Positions 25,676 to 35,592 of a DNA stretch of 64,000 nt are shown piece by piece; within the stretch, counting starts at the first letter, position 1; each line of letters starts with the position of its first letter. The notes under the pieces are model-generated. The model was given only the letters and a program-made list of their open reading frames with translations. It had not been told where the DNA came from and searched no databases. A program made the translations under genes and the position numbers. Source of the stretch: Bacteroides muris (ex Afrizal et al. 2022) (lineage in GTDB: Bacteria; Bacteroidota; Bacteroidia; Bacteroidales; Bacteroidaceae); NCBI RefSeq assembly GCF_004793475.1, contig NZ_SRYZ01000004.1, positions 62,001 through 126,000 on the forward strand. The letters run 5' to 3'.

Positions 25676-28600
25676 ACTCGGACGGGCTGATGTGGAACTC
25701 ATCTTTAAAATGCTTGGAGAATACTTTGGGAGAATTATAGCCTAGTGTGTAGGCAATCTCCGCGATTTGCATCTGGCTTTCTGTCAGGAGCTGCTGTGCC
25801 CGTTTCATGCGGATGGTTCTGATGAACTCGATGGGTTTCTTGCCCGTAATCTTAATCATTTTCTTGTAGAAATAGCTGCGTGATATATTCAGGCTGCTGG
25901 CCAGCTCCTCGACAGAGAACTCAGTTTCGCTGATGTTGTCCTCTACAATCCGGATGGCTTTTTCTACCAACTGCCGGTCAAGAGGGGTGATGGTGATACG
26001 GCTTGGTTCGATTTTAATGTCCTGATTGAATATTTTCTGCCGTTTTACGTTCATCTCGATAATCTTGTTGATGCGCAGCTTGAGGACTTCCATATTGAAA
26101 GGCTTGGTGATGTAGTCGTCCGCACCGACGCCAAGTCCCTCCAATTGATGCTCCTCGCTTGCTTTAGCTGTCAGCAGGATGATGGGGATATGTGAATAGC
26201 GTATATCGTTCTTGATGGTTGAGCATAGTTCCAGACCATCTATCTCGGGCATCATGATGTCACTGACCACTAAATCAATATCTTCCTTTTCCAGTACATT
26301 CAGTGCATGTTTTCCGTTTGTGGCTTTTAATACATGATACTGTCTGGCGAGACTTTCAGAGAGAAACTTCAAGAAGTCGTAGTTGTCATCTACGAGTAAT
26401 ATGGTGAATGGATGGGTTTCTTCCTTTATTTCCGGTTTTTCGATTGGTTCTCCATTTCTGCTTTCATTACTGTTCTGGTGCAGGGGGAGGGTAATCAGGA
26501 ATACGGAACCGCAAGGCTGGTTATCCCTGACACAGACAGTACCCTGATGCATCTTTACGTATTCGGAAACAATGTGCAGTCCGATGCCGCTGCCTCCGTT
26601 GCTTGATTGGTTTTTCCCAGACTGATAGAATCTTTGGAATATTTTCTCCTTGGATTCATCTTCTATGCCGCAACCTGTGTCGGTAAAGGTCAGTTCCAGA
26701 TTTGTGCCTCTTACGGCAATATCCAGTGAGATGCTTCCTTTATTGGGAGTGAACTTGAATGCATTTGACAGTATGTTCGTGCATATCTTGCGTATTTTGT
26801 CATAGTCGAAATCCATGAAGACAGAATGTTGTGGAGTGGTAAGGCTATAGCTGATGTTCCGCTTCTGTGCTATCGGATTGAAAGAGTGGAATATTTCACT
26901 CAGAATGATAAGGATGTTGTCATGTTTGCATTTCAGGGTTTCAGCCTTGGCATCCAGCTTTCTGAAATCCAGCAGTTGGTTAATCAGTTCCAGCAGATAG
27001 TCGGCATTTTGTTTGACCATATCCAGAATACCTTTACGATATTCGGGATGGTCTACGAAAAACTCTTCAAGCGGATTGATGATAAGTGACAAGGGAGTCC
27101 GCAGTTCGTGGCTTATGTTGGCAAAGAACTGTAGTTTCATATTGTTGATTTTCTGCTGCCTTTCATTTTCCACCTCGATGGCTTGCATGATTTGTTTCTG
27201 CTTTTGGCGTAAGCGCAGATTGCGGATAATGGACAGAAGGATACACAAAATGATACCGGTATATATGGTATAGACCCACCAGGTGCGCCACCAAGGAGGG
27301 AGTATCTTTATTTTCAGTTCCTTGATGTTGGGGCTCCATATGCCTTGTGAGTTGCATGCCTTGACGGATAAAGTATAGTTTCCGGCAGTCAGCATGGATA
27401 GGTTTACTTTGTTGTTTTCGGCATAAATCCAGTTGGAATGAATCTTATAGGCATATTTTATCTTATCCGTTTCCACCAGGTCGAGGGCAGAGAAGGACAG
27501 AGTGAATGAATTTTCCTTTTCAGTGAAGGAAAGGTGTTGTGCACATTCAAGTGAGCTGCCGTTCAGGATGTCCGGATGGGGCATTCCGGATTTGAGCTCA
27601 ATACCGGTAAGGTAAATGTTGGCATCATAACTTGTGGTCAGGATGTCTTGTGGAATGATAGTCTGGTAACCTTTGGGGGTACCTATCAGTATATTGCCGT
27701 TCTGCAGTTTGAGGATGGCGTGGACATTGGTATCGTTGCATATCAGTCCGTCGCTTGCGGAGTAGTTCACGATGGCGTATGTATCGTTTGTTATTTTGAT
27801 TCGTGAGATGCCGTTGCCGGTGCCAATCCACATTTGGTTGTTGTTGTCTTCTGTGATGGCTCTGACGAGATTGGCGGCAAGTCCGTTTTTCTGGTCAAGG
27901 AAGTAGATGGAGTCGTTCTTCTGGTTCCATATGCTCAGTCCGTGTGGATGTCCTATCCAAAGAAGGTTCCGGCTGTCCTTATAGACAGTGAGCATATTGT
28001 TCTCCTTGAAGCGGCCGGCTTCGGTGTAGATATTATAGGCTTGGGTTTCCGTATCGATAATAATGAGTCCTCCTCTGGTTGCTACGTAAAGGGTGCTGTC
28101 TTTGTCATAGTACATATCACGGACAAAGAATTCTCCCGGACGGTACAAGATGGTGTCAAACTGCCCGGTTTCCGGATTTAACCTCTGTATGTATCCCTTC
28201 ATGGTGCCTATCCAGATGTATCCGTGTTTGTCCACCTCTACTGTATACACATTGTTCTCGAGAAGCTGGCTGTTATTTACTGTGTATTGTTTGATTTGCC
28301 CTTTCGAGTAGCATAGCAGTCCTTTCTGGAAGGTGCCTATCCATAAGCGGTTTTTGGAGTCGATGGATAAGTCAACTACAATATTGGCGGGAGTTGCAAT
28401 TTTTTCGTATGAATCAGTCACCAGTGAGCGTCGGATTAGTCCCGTACCGTCTGTTCCGTAGTAAATGGATTCCTGGCTTGTGTCTTCGCAGAAGGTCAGG
28501 ATGTCATCATATTCCAGGGATTTGTTGCATAGTATGATTTGGGACGTGGGGCTATAATAGGAAATACCGTGTTTGAAATTCCCTATGTATATGGTTCCGT

Positions 28601-29564
28601 CTTTGTCCCGGTAAATGGTATTCAGATTGTTGCTGGCAATGGTGTGCGGTTTCAATGGGTTGTGCACTAAGTTGGTAAGCGATTTGGCCAGGATGTTGTA
28701 AACGAACAGCCCCATATGGCTGGTAAGTATCCATACGTTGCCGTCTCCCAGGTCGAGGATGCGTTGCACGCGATTGTACTGTATGCGGGTATTATCGTTC
28801 AGGCTGATGTTCTCCCATTGCTGTGTAAAACTGTTCTTGTGCAAAAGCAGGCTGTTTTGGAAGGTGTATACCCATAGGCTTTCGTTTTGGTCTATGTAAA
28901 TGTGTGGCTCATGATTCTCCAGCAAAGGTCTATAGATGGCGGGAATGGCTATTTCCTTGACTTCGGAAGTCTGCTTGCTGATACTGTATAGGGTACCGTT
29001 GGAGTACATTATATAAATGAACTGGACACCTATATAGAGGCTTGAAATCTTTTCAACTGCCAGTGGATAGGCTTTGATGGAGCTGTTGTCCATGCTTCGT
29101 ATGTAAAATTTGGAATAGTCGTAGGCCCAAAATTCATTCTTGGAGGTTTTTCCCATCCTCAGAATGTTTTTACTGGGGATTTGCAGCCCATCGAGTATGG
29201 GTTTATAGTCATTGTCGAATTTACCGGTCTTATAATTATAGATACTGTAGCCGCTGGAAGTCCTTATCCATACATTGTCGTCCGGCCCTTCGAAGATTTC
29301 GCTGATGGCATCGTCCGGCAGGTCGGAGTTGTTTTGGTAATACTGCTGGAAGGAGTAGCCGTCGTATTTGTTGAGTCCTGATTCTGTCCCCACCCAGAGG
29401 AATCCCCTTTTGTCTCTGTAGATGCTTCGGATACTGTTGTTGGAGAGTCCTTCTGTTGTAGAGAGCTGCTTGAACATGACAGCCGGCGGGATTTCCGCTG
29501 AGTTACCTTGAGCAGTAAGGAGGAAGGCCAGGTTGCATATAAGGAATAGAAGCAGTTGTTTCAT
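25653..29564 (-). CDS. hybrid two-component system regulator (HTCS)
   Basis: One-protein sensor and transcription factor of 1303 residues that normally controls an adjacent PUL on binding an oligosaccharide in the periplasm. In order: signal peptide (to about 22); two Reg_prop beta-propellers (about 30-690; repeated LWVGT/IWIGT blades); Y_Y_Y domain (about 700-765); transmembrane helix (WWVYTIYTGIILCILLSII); HisKA with phospho-acceptor His in FFANISHELRTPLS; HATPase (GGSGIGLHIVSEYV); receiver with DDNYDF and acceptor Asp in VVSDIMMPEIDG; and AraC-type HTH at the C-terminus (VEELASSLNISRSYFYKKM, EIAYTLGYNSPKVFSKHFK). It lies divergent from the GH31-SusCD operon and upstream of GH9. Confidence 0.95.
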   Translation of the reverse strand: MKQLLLFLICNLAFLLTAQGNSAEIPPAVMFKQLSTTEGLSNNSIRSIYRDKRGFLWVGTESGLNKYDGYSFQQYYQNNSDLPDDAISEIFEGPDDNVWIRTSSGYSIYNYKTGKFDNDYKPILDGLQIPSKNILRMGKTSKNEFWAYDYSKFYIRSMDNSSIKAYPLAVEKISSLYIGVQFIYIMYSNGTLYSISKQTSEVKEIAIPAIYRPLLENHEPHIYIDQNESLWVYTFQNSLLLHKNSFTQQWENISLNDNTRIQYNRVQRILDLGDGNVWILTSHMGLFVYNILAKSLTNLVHNPLKPHTIASNNLNTIYRDKDGTIYIGNFKHGISYYSPTSQIILCNKSLEYDDILTFCEDTSQESIYYGTDGTGLIRRSLVTDSYEKIATPANIVVDLSIDSKNRLWIGTFQKGLLCYSKGQIKQYTVNNSQLLENNVYTVEVDKHGYIWIGTMKGYIQRLNPETGQFDTILYRPGEFFVRDMYYDKDSTLYVATRGGLIIIDTETQAYNIYTEAGRFKENNMLTVYKDSRNLLWIGHPHGLSIWNQKNDSIYFLDQKNGLAANLVRAITEDNNNQMWIGTGNGISRIKITNDTYAIVNYSASDGLICNDTNVHAILKLQNGNILIGTPKGYQTIIPQDILTTSYDANIYLTGIELKSGMPHPDILNGSSLECAQHLSFTEKENSFTLSFSALDLVETDKIKYAYKIHSNWIYAENNKVNLSMLTAGNYTLSVKACNSQGIWSPNIKELKIKILPPWWRTWWVYTIYTGIILCILLSIIRNLRLRQKQKQIMQAIEVENERQQKINNMKLQFFANISHELRTPLSLIINPLEEFFVDHPEYRKGILDMVKQNADYLLELINQLLDFRKLDAKAETLKCKHDNILIILSEIFHSFNPIAQKRNISYSLTTPQHSVFMDFDYDKIRKICTNILSNAFKFTPNKGSISLDIAVRGTNLELTFTDTGCGIEDESKEKIFQRFYQSGKNQSSNGGSGIGLHIVSEYVKMHQGTVCVRDNQPCGSVFLITLPLHQNSNESRNGEPIEKPEIKEETHPFTILLVDDNYDFLKFLSESLARQYHVLKATNGKHALNVLEKEDIDLVVSDIMMPEIDGLELCSTIKNDIRYSHIPIILLTAKASEEHQLEGLGVGADDYITKPFNMEVLKLRINKIIEMNVKRQKIFNQDIKIEPSRITITPLDRQLVEKAIRIVEDNISETEFSVEELASSLNISRSYFYKKMIKITGKKPIEFIRTIRMKRAQQLLTESQMQIAEIAYTLGYNSPKVFSKHFKDEFHISPSEFIKQQAE

Positions 29565-29603
29565 GTATTTTCTTTATTGGAAGGATTGACAATATTGTAA
29601 CTG

Positions 29604-29635
29604 CAAACTTAGATATAATCCTCCGAACGAGCAAG
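29604..29635 (-). promoter_or_regulatory. promoter of the HTCS gene
   Basis: CAAACTTA (29604-29611) reads TAAGTTTG on the minus strand. The -33-like CTTG (plus CAAG at 29632-29635) stands 20 bases upstream. Confidence 0.5.
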
Positions 29636-29784
29636 GGAAGATTTGCGTATTCGCGTGGGATGATATCCTCCGTTTGGTGAAAAATAGTATGCATTTTGTT
29701 TCCAATGGCCCTGTATGGGTTCTATGAAACAAAACCGGATATTAAAATACATTTTTAAGGCATCTGTGTTTCCTTTAAGAAAAA

Positions 29785-29792
29785 TACATTTG
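29785..29792 (+). promoter_or_regulatory. -7 box ahead of the GH31-SusCD operon
   Basis: TACATTTG fits TAnnTTTG, 29 bases before the GH31 start. No good -33 element is visible, as expected for an activator-dependent PUL promoter. The divergent gap 29565-29820 is the likely HTCS binding region. Confidence 0.55.
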
Positions 29793-29820
29793 CAGGCAAG
29801 ATTATTTAAATCCTAATAGT

Positions 29821-32196
29821 ATGAAGAAAGAACTTTTAGCAGTGGCGATGCTGTTGTTTGCCGGCGGCAATCTGTTGGCACAGCCACATGTCAATGACGG
29901 TACCTCGTATCTGATGAACCAACCTCTGGACATGAGTGCCGATTTCCGTGACTTGAGTAATACCTTGTTTTTTGCAGACCACTTGGAGTCATTCGATGCC
30001 AAGTCGGGTGAAGGGCTGGTGAACTGGAAACGCGGGCATCTGATGCCCCGCCAAGCCTTCAATACCAACGGTGCACAGCCCCGTAAAATGAGAATGCTCG
30101 ATTTCCCTTTCACTGCCTATGAAAATGACCCTGACCTCAAATTCAAGATTGACTTTGTAACTCCGCGTACAGTACGTATCCGTATGCTAACGACCCCGGT
30201 GGAACCTAAACCTGCCGCTTCCATCATGTTGGCAAAGGAACCGGGCAGGGATGGAAGCTGGAAAGTTACCGAGACGAATGACAAGATTGTCTATTCCAGC
30301 GACTATGGAACCATTCAGATTAACAAGAATCCCTGGAGAATTGTCTTGAAGGATAAAGCCGGACGTATCTTGAGTCAGACTGCCGCTTTGAGTGATGCGG
30401 ACTCTACGCAGGTAAAATACACGCCGTTCTGTTTTGTGAAGCGGGGAAGCGACAATGCCCGCCGCATCAATCCGGTATTTACTTTAACTGCGGATGAGAT
30501 GATTTTTGGCTGTGGCGAGTCTGCTACAGGGTTGAACAAAGTGGGGCAGAAAGTAAATCTGTTTGTTACAGATCCACAAGGACCTGAGACGGACCAGATG
30601 TACAAACCGATTCCTTTCTTTATGAGTAACCGGGGGTATGGTATGTTTATGCATACATCCGCTCCCGTGACTTGTGATTTTGGTGCTACTTATATTGGGC
30701 TGAACAAAATGTTTATGGGCGACGAAAACCTGGATTTGTTCGTCTTTTTTGGCGAGCCAAAAGATATTCTGGACGAGTACACCGATTTGGTAGGAAAGCC
30801 GGGTATGCCCCCCTTGTGGTCTTTCGGTACGTGGATGAGCCGTATTACCTATTTCAGTGAAAAGGAAGGTTATGATGTAGCGGCCAATATCCGTAAGAAC
30901 AAGTATCCGTGCGATGTTATCCATTTCGATACCGGCTGGTTTGATGTGGACTGGCAGTGTGACTATGAATTCTCCGAGAACCGTTTCCAGAATCCACAGC
31001 AGATGTTGAAGGATTTGAGGTCACAAGGTTTCCATGTATGTTTGTGGCAGTTGCCTTATTTCACTCCTAAAAACCGTTATTTCTCTGAACTGATAGAGAA
31101 AGACATGTATGTGAAGAATGGAAATGGTGAACTTCCCTACGAAGATGTTGTGCTCGATTTTTCCAATCCGGAAACAGTAAAGTGGTATCAGGACAAACTG
31201 GCGGGATTGCTGAATATCGGTGTCGGTGCCATCAAGGTTGACTTTGGCGAGGCTGCTCCACTGAACGGTATTTATGCCTCTGGCAAGAGCGGATGGTATG
31301 AGCATAATCTCTACCCGGTGCGTTATGATATGGCAGTGTCCGAGATAACCAAGAAGTTGCACAACGAGAATATAATGTGGGCACGTGCCGCATGGGCCGG
31401 TTCCCAGCGCTATCCATTGCATTGGGGCGGTGATGCTGCAACTACGAACACGGGACTACTGGGTACGCTTCGTGCAGGCTTGTCCTTCGGCTTGTCCGGT
31501 TTCTCCTTCTGGAGCCATGATATGGGCGGTTTTGTAAAATCCACTCCGGAGGACTTGTATTGCCGCTGGATACCGTTCGGTTTCCTTACCTCCCATACCC
31601 GCGCACATGGGGCACCTCCGACAGAGCCGTGGTTGTACGACAGCAAGCGTGTGCAGGATGTCTTCCGCAAGAGTGCAGAGATGAAGTATCGTCTGATGCC
31701 TTATGTGTACGCTCAGGCTAAAGAATGTACAGAAAAGGGGTTGCCGATGCTAAGAGCCTTGTTTGTAGAATTCCCCGATGATCCGGGAGCATGGAAGGTG
31801 GACGATGAGTATCTCTTCGGTTCGCAGATTCTGGTTGCCCCTTTGCTCGAATCCGGTATGACTGGTCGCACTGTTTACCTTCCCGAAGGAAAGTGGATAG
31901 ACTACCAGACAGAGAAAGTGTATGAAGGCGGATGGCATAAGATTGAAGCAGGCAGTCTGCCGATAATCATGCTGGTACGTGACGGTTCGGTACTTCCTCA
32001 TCTGAAGTTGGTGCAGTCCACTGCTGAGATGGATTGGAGCAAAATGAATCTGAAGGTATACAGTGCTGACAAGAAGCAGGCGGAAGGATTGGTTTGTCTA
32101 CCTGCCGACAACCGTATTCAGGTTGTGAAAGTGGATTGCGGAAAGGCCAAACCGCAATTGTTGAACAAGGTTGAAGGAACTTCCCTGAGTTTCTGA
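29821..32196 (+). CDS. glycoside hydrolase family 31, alpha-xylosidase-like
   Basis: Exported (signal to about residue 21, LLAQ) 791-residue GH31 enzyme. The nucleophile is Asp474 in IKVDFGEAAP and the acid/base is Asp538 in HWGGDAATT. The stretch HFDTGWFDVDWQCDYEFSE resembles YicI-type alpha-xylosidases, and the F-G-E after the nucleophile also fits that subgroup. Domains: N-terminal beta-sandwich (about 25-290), TIM barrel (about 300-640), and two C-terminal beta domains. As first gene of the operon it likely removes alpha-xylosyl or alpha-glucosyl side groups from imported oligosaccharides in the periplasm. Exact specificity is not certain. Confidence 0.9.
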   Translation: MKKELLAVAMLLFAGGNLLAQPHVNDGTSYLMNQPLDMSADFRDLSNTLFFADHLESFDAKSGEGLVNWKRGHLMPRQAFNTNGAQPRKMRMLDFPFTAYENDPDLKFKIDFVTPRTVRIRMLTTPVEPKPAASIMLAKEPGRDGSWKVTETNDKIVYSSDYGTIQINKNPWRIVLKDKAGRILSQTAALSDADSTQVKYTPFCFVKRGSDNARRINPVFTLTADEMIFGCGESATGLNKVGQKVNLFVTDPQGPETDQMYKPIPFFMSNRGYGMFMHTSAPVTCDFGATYIGLNKMFMGDENLDLFVFFGEPKDILDEYTDLVGKPGMPPLWSFGTWMSRITYFSEKEGYDVAANIRKNKYPCDVIHFDTGWFDVDWQCDYEFSENRFQNPQQMLKDLRSQGFHVCLWQLPYFTPKNRYFSELIEKDMYVKNGNGELPYEDVVLDFSNPETVKWYQDKLAGLLNIGVGAIKVDFGEAAPLNGIYASGKSGWYEHNLYPVRYDMAVSEITKKLHNENIMWARAAWAGSQRYPLHWGGDAATTNTGLLGTLRAGLSFGLSGFSFWSHDMGGFVKSTPEDLYCRWIPFGFLTSHTRAHGAPPTEPWLYDSKRVQDVFRKSAEMKYRLMPYVYAQAKECTEKGLPMLRALFVEFPDDPGAWKVDDEYLFGSQILVAPLLESGMTGRTVYLPEGKWIDYQTEKVYEGGWHKIEAGSLPIIMLVRDGSVLPHLKLVQSTAEMDWSKMNLKVYSADKKQAEGLVCLPADNRIQVVKVDCGKAKPQLLNKVEGTSLSF

Positions 32197-32271
32197 ACTT
32201 AATCTTTGGAAATCTATATTGAATTCGCCCCAGCCGGTATGGAAGAGAACGGGATATAGTTACCGAAATCT

Positions 32272-32337
32272 GTGCCACTATGGTGGCACAGATGTGCCTT
32301 CCCAATGGCACGGCAGTGCCTCTAAGGTGGCACAAAA
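32272..32337. repeat. 22-bp tandem array, family V (copy H)
   Basis: Three units of exactly 22 bp start at 32272, 32294 and 32316. The first has GTGCCAC..GTGGCAC with a 4-base centre; the others are GTGCCTT..ATGGCAC and GTGCCTC..GTGGCAC. It lies in the GH31-susC gap, 64 bases before the susC start. Confidence 0.8.
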
Positions 32338-32400
32338 TTGTGTCGCACAGCTTTTGTACTTATGATTGGGGTATTTGTTAAACCTAAGTATTTAGTATTT

Positions 32401-35400
32401 ATGAGAAATGTGATGAAGTATTTGGGCATTATGTCAGTATCGCTGGCATGTGCCGGACCTCTCTTTGCAACAAGCGTACAGCCGTTTGCAAGTGTCACTG
32501 TCGTACAGCAGAGTGTAGTTACTGTGAAGGGCCAAGTGGTGGATGAGAAAGGCGAGCCCATCATCGGTGCCAATGTCATTGTGGAAGGTACGACAAACGG
32601 TATGATTACCAATCTGGAGGGTAACTTCTCCTTGCAGTGTCCCGTAGGTTCTACGCTGAAGACCAGTTACATCGGTTATCTGGCGCGAACGGTCAAAGTA
32701 ACCGGGAATATGAATGCTCTGAAAATTACTTTAAAGGAGGATACCGAAACCTTGGATGAGGTGGTTGTTGTGGGCTACGGTACGATGAAGAAATCCGACC
32801 TCACCGGTTCTGTGGCTTCCGTGAATGCGGAGGAGATGATGAAGCGGAATCCGGTGAACTTGGGACAAGGTTTGCAGGGAGCTGCGGCAGGTGTATCTGT
32901 CATCCGTTCTTCCGGTGACCCGGAAGGAGGTTTCTCCATCCGTATCCGCGGTGTGGCAACCGTGAATGGCTCTGCCGACCCACTCTATGTAGTGGACGGT
33001 GTGCAGGTGGGAACTTCCATCGATTTCTTGAATCCTAATGATGTAGAGTCCATCGAAATTCTGAAGGATGCTTCGGCTACGGCAATCTATGGTACCCGCG
33101 GTGCCAATGGTGTCATTATGATTACTACCAAGAACGGCGGTAAGGGTAAGGCAAAGGTGAACTTCTCGGCCAACTATGCCCTTCAGTTCAATTCGAATAA
33201 GATTGATGTGGCTGACGCGGACTTGTTTGCAAGCGCTGTACGTTCCGCCGTCAAGAATGACGGTATTGCCATGACCAATCTGGCGTATGGCGAGGATTAC
33301 ATAGGCAGGCTGAACAGCATTGACTGGCAGGACGAAATGTCACGCACGGCATTACAGCAGAACTATAATCTTTCTGCTTCGGGAGGCAGCGAAAATACCC
33401 AGGCCAACTTATCTCTGGGTTACTTGAACAATCAAGGTATCGTGATTGAATCGAATTTTAAACGCTTGACGGCACGCGCTAATATCACCCACAAAGTGAA
33501 AGACTTCCTGCATGTAGGCTTGAACTTGAACTATGCGCATTCGGAAAAGATGGGAGGAGGCAACCTGAGAAATTATGCACAAGCCATTCCAACCATGGAT
33601 TATGTAGAGGACGGTGTTTTCTATTCCATGCCTATTGTGTTGCCCGACGGTACTTGGGGACATTACAAGAAAGAAGGTAACGGTGACGTGAACAAGGGAG
33701 CTGACAATCTGGTTGCTGCTGCCAGGACTGCCGACAGCATCAATAAATGGGACCGTTTGCTCGCCAGTGCTTTTCTGCAGCTCGATTTGTACAAAGGATT
33801 GACTTTCAAGACCATTGCCAGCTATAATTATTATACCAGAGGTTATAATGGCTATACGGCTTACAATGACAGAACTTTTGGAACTCAAGACCGTAAGGAC
33901 TCGTTCTCGCTGAATCAGAGCCAGTCTACCTCACTTGGTCTGGAAGCGTTCTTGAACTATGACTGGTCCAATGAGCACCACCGCGTAAGTGCAATGGCCG
34001 GTTTCTCTACCAGCGATACGAACGGTGCCTGGCTGAATTCCAGTGCCAACGATTTCCCGGCAGATAACATCCGCCAAATTTCATTGACCAATGATCCTTC
34101 TTCCAAGCAAACGGATGGCGGGCTGGACCTGAAGACAAGATTCCTTTCTTACTTCGGCCGTCTGACTTATACTTTGAACGACCGCTATATTGTGACTGCA
34201 ACGGTACGCCGCGACGGTTCTTCGAACTTTGGTGCCGGCAATCGTTACGGTACATTCCCTTCCGCTTCTGTAGCTTGGCGTCTTTCCGAGGAAAGGTTCA
34301 TTAAGGATTTGGAACTGTTCAGTAACTTGAAGTTGCGTGCCGGATGGGGACAGACCGGTAATGCGGGCAATGGTACCAACTTGTCCATTGCACAGTTGTC
34401 TTCGGCAAATGCAATGTACTGGTTCTTTAATGGTTCGAGTGTGATTAACGGTGCCGGTATCGCCCAGCAGAAAGAAATTGATACCAACCTGAAATGGGAA
34501 ACCAATGAGCAGACAAATATCGGTATTGACTTTGCCTTTATGAACAATGAGCTTTCTTTCTCTGCCGATTACTTTATCCGTGACGCAAAAGACCTGCTTC
34601 TGTATCGTCAGATTCGTCCTTCCACCGGTTTCGCCAATGTCTATACTAATGCGGGACATATCCGTAACTCAGGTTTCGAGTTTACTGCTGCATGGAACAA
34701 GAGCTTCAGCGATTGGAATATCGGCATAAGACTGAATGGGTCTACTCTGAAGAACGAGGCTATTGAAGTCGGCGATCCGATATTCAGCAAGTCAGGTTCA
34801 GCACAAGATGGCGACAACTGGGACAACCACTCCATTACACAGAACGGCTATCCTGTAGGTTCCTACTATGGCTGGAAGGTAGAAGGTATTTTCAGAACCC
34901 AGGCCGAAATTGATGAAATGAATAGGCTGGCGGTTGAAAAGGGAGTTGAAAGTGGTGTATATCAGGACAAGACTACCCAGCCCGGCGACTATAAGTTTGT
35001 TGATTTGAATGGTGACGGGCAGATTACCGATGCCGACCGTACTGTTATAGGCAATGGATATCCCAAGTTCACTTACGGAATGAACCTTACCGCTTCCTGG
35101 AAAAACTTTGATTTCTCAATGAACTTGTACGGTGTAGCCGGTATGGATATCCTTTCTTATTCTTCGGCCCGCTTGACCTCTGTCTATGCACCCGACGGCG
35201 GTTATCAGAATGTACTGAAGGAATATATCAATAATGCATGGTCGTCTTCGAATACCGGTGCCAAATATCCGCGTATCACCAAGACAGACTATAATAAGAA
35301 TATGCGTGTGTCCGACGCTTACATCCAGAAGGGGGATTATCTGAAGATTTCAAATATTCAGATAGGATATACATTCCCGAAGAATGTGCTGAAACCGGTG

Positions 35401-35574
35401 AAAATGGAAAATGCACGCGTATTTGCCAGTGTCGACAATGTATGTACCATTTCTTCGTACAATAAGTTCGGTGATCCGGAAGTCGGTGACTCCAATGTAT
35501 TGTATTCGGGATTTGACGGAGGACGTTATCCGTTCCCGATGTCGGTTACTTTCGGTCTGAGTGTACAGTTCTAA
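32401..35574 (+). CDS. SusC-like TonB-dependent outer-membrane transporter
   Basis: Outer-membrane beta-barrel that imports oligosaccharides with its SusD partner, powered by TonB. About 1057 residues from the chosen start MRNVMKYLGIM, which gives a normal signal peptide; the frame extends to a TTG at 32338, but those codons overlap the repeat-array end and are implausible. A carboxypeptidase-like plug extension (VKGQVVDEKGEPIIGANVIVEG) is followed by a TonB box region (DEVVVVGYGTMKKSDLTGSV), the plug domain (IRIRGVATVNGSADPLYVVDG) and the barrel, ending FGLSVQF. Part of the GH31-susC-susD operon. Confidence 0.95.
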   Translation: MRNVMKYLGIMSVSLACAGPLFATSVQPFASVTVVQQSVVTVKGQVVDEKGEPIIGANVIVEGTTNGMITNLEGNFSLQCPVGSTLKTSYIGYLARTVKVTGNMNALKITLKEDTETLDEVVVVGYGTMKKSDLTGSVASVNAEEMMKRNPVNLGQGLQGAAAGVSVIRSSGDPEGGFSIRIRGVATVNGSADPLYVVDGVQVGTSIDFLNPNDVESIEILKDASATAIYGTRGANGVIMITTKNGGKGKAKVNFSANYALQFNSNKIDVADADLFASAVRSAVKNDGIAMTNLAYGEDYIGRLNSIDWQDEMSRTALQQNYNLSASGGSENTQANLSLGYLNNQGIVIESNFKRLTARANITHKVKDFLHVGLNLNYAHSEKMGGGNLRNYAQAIPTMDYVEDGVFYSMPIVLPDGTWGHYKKEGNGDVNKGADNLVAAARTADSINKWDRLLASAFLQLDLYKGLTFKTIASYNYYTRGYNGYTAYNDRTFGTQDRKDSFSLNQSQSTSLGLEAFLNYDWSNEHHRVSAMAGFSTSDTNGAWLNSSANDFPADNIRQISLTNDPSSKQTDGGLDLKTRFLSYFGRLTYTLNDRYIVTATVRRDGSSNFGAGNRYGTFPSASVAWRLSEERFIKDLELFSNLKLRAGWGQTGNAGNGTNLSIAQLSSANAMYWFFNGSSVINGAGIAQQKEIDTNLKWETNEQTNIGIDFAFMNNELSFSADYFIRDAKDLLLYRQIRPSTGFANVYTNAGHIRNSGFEFTAAWNKSFSDWNIGIRLNGSTLKNEAIEVGDPIFSKSGSAQDGDNWDNHSITQNGYPVGSYYGWKVEGIFRTQAEIDEMNRLAVEKGVESGVYQDKTTQPGDYKFVDLNGDGQITDADRTVIGNGYPKFTYGMNLTASWKNFDFSMNLYGVAGMDILSYSSARLTSVYAPDGGYQNVLKEYINNAWSSSNTGAKYPRITKTDYNKNMRVSDAYIQKGDYLKISNIQIGYTFPKNVLKPVKMENARVFASVDNVCTISSYNKFGDPEVGDSNVLYSGFDGGRYPFPMSVTFGLSVQF

Positions 35575-35592
35575 TACTAACGGATAAAAAAT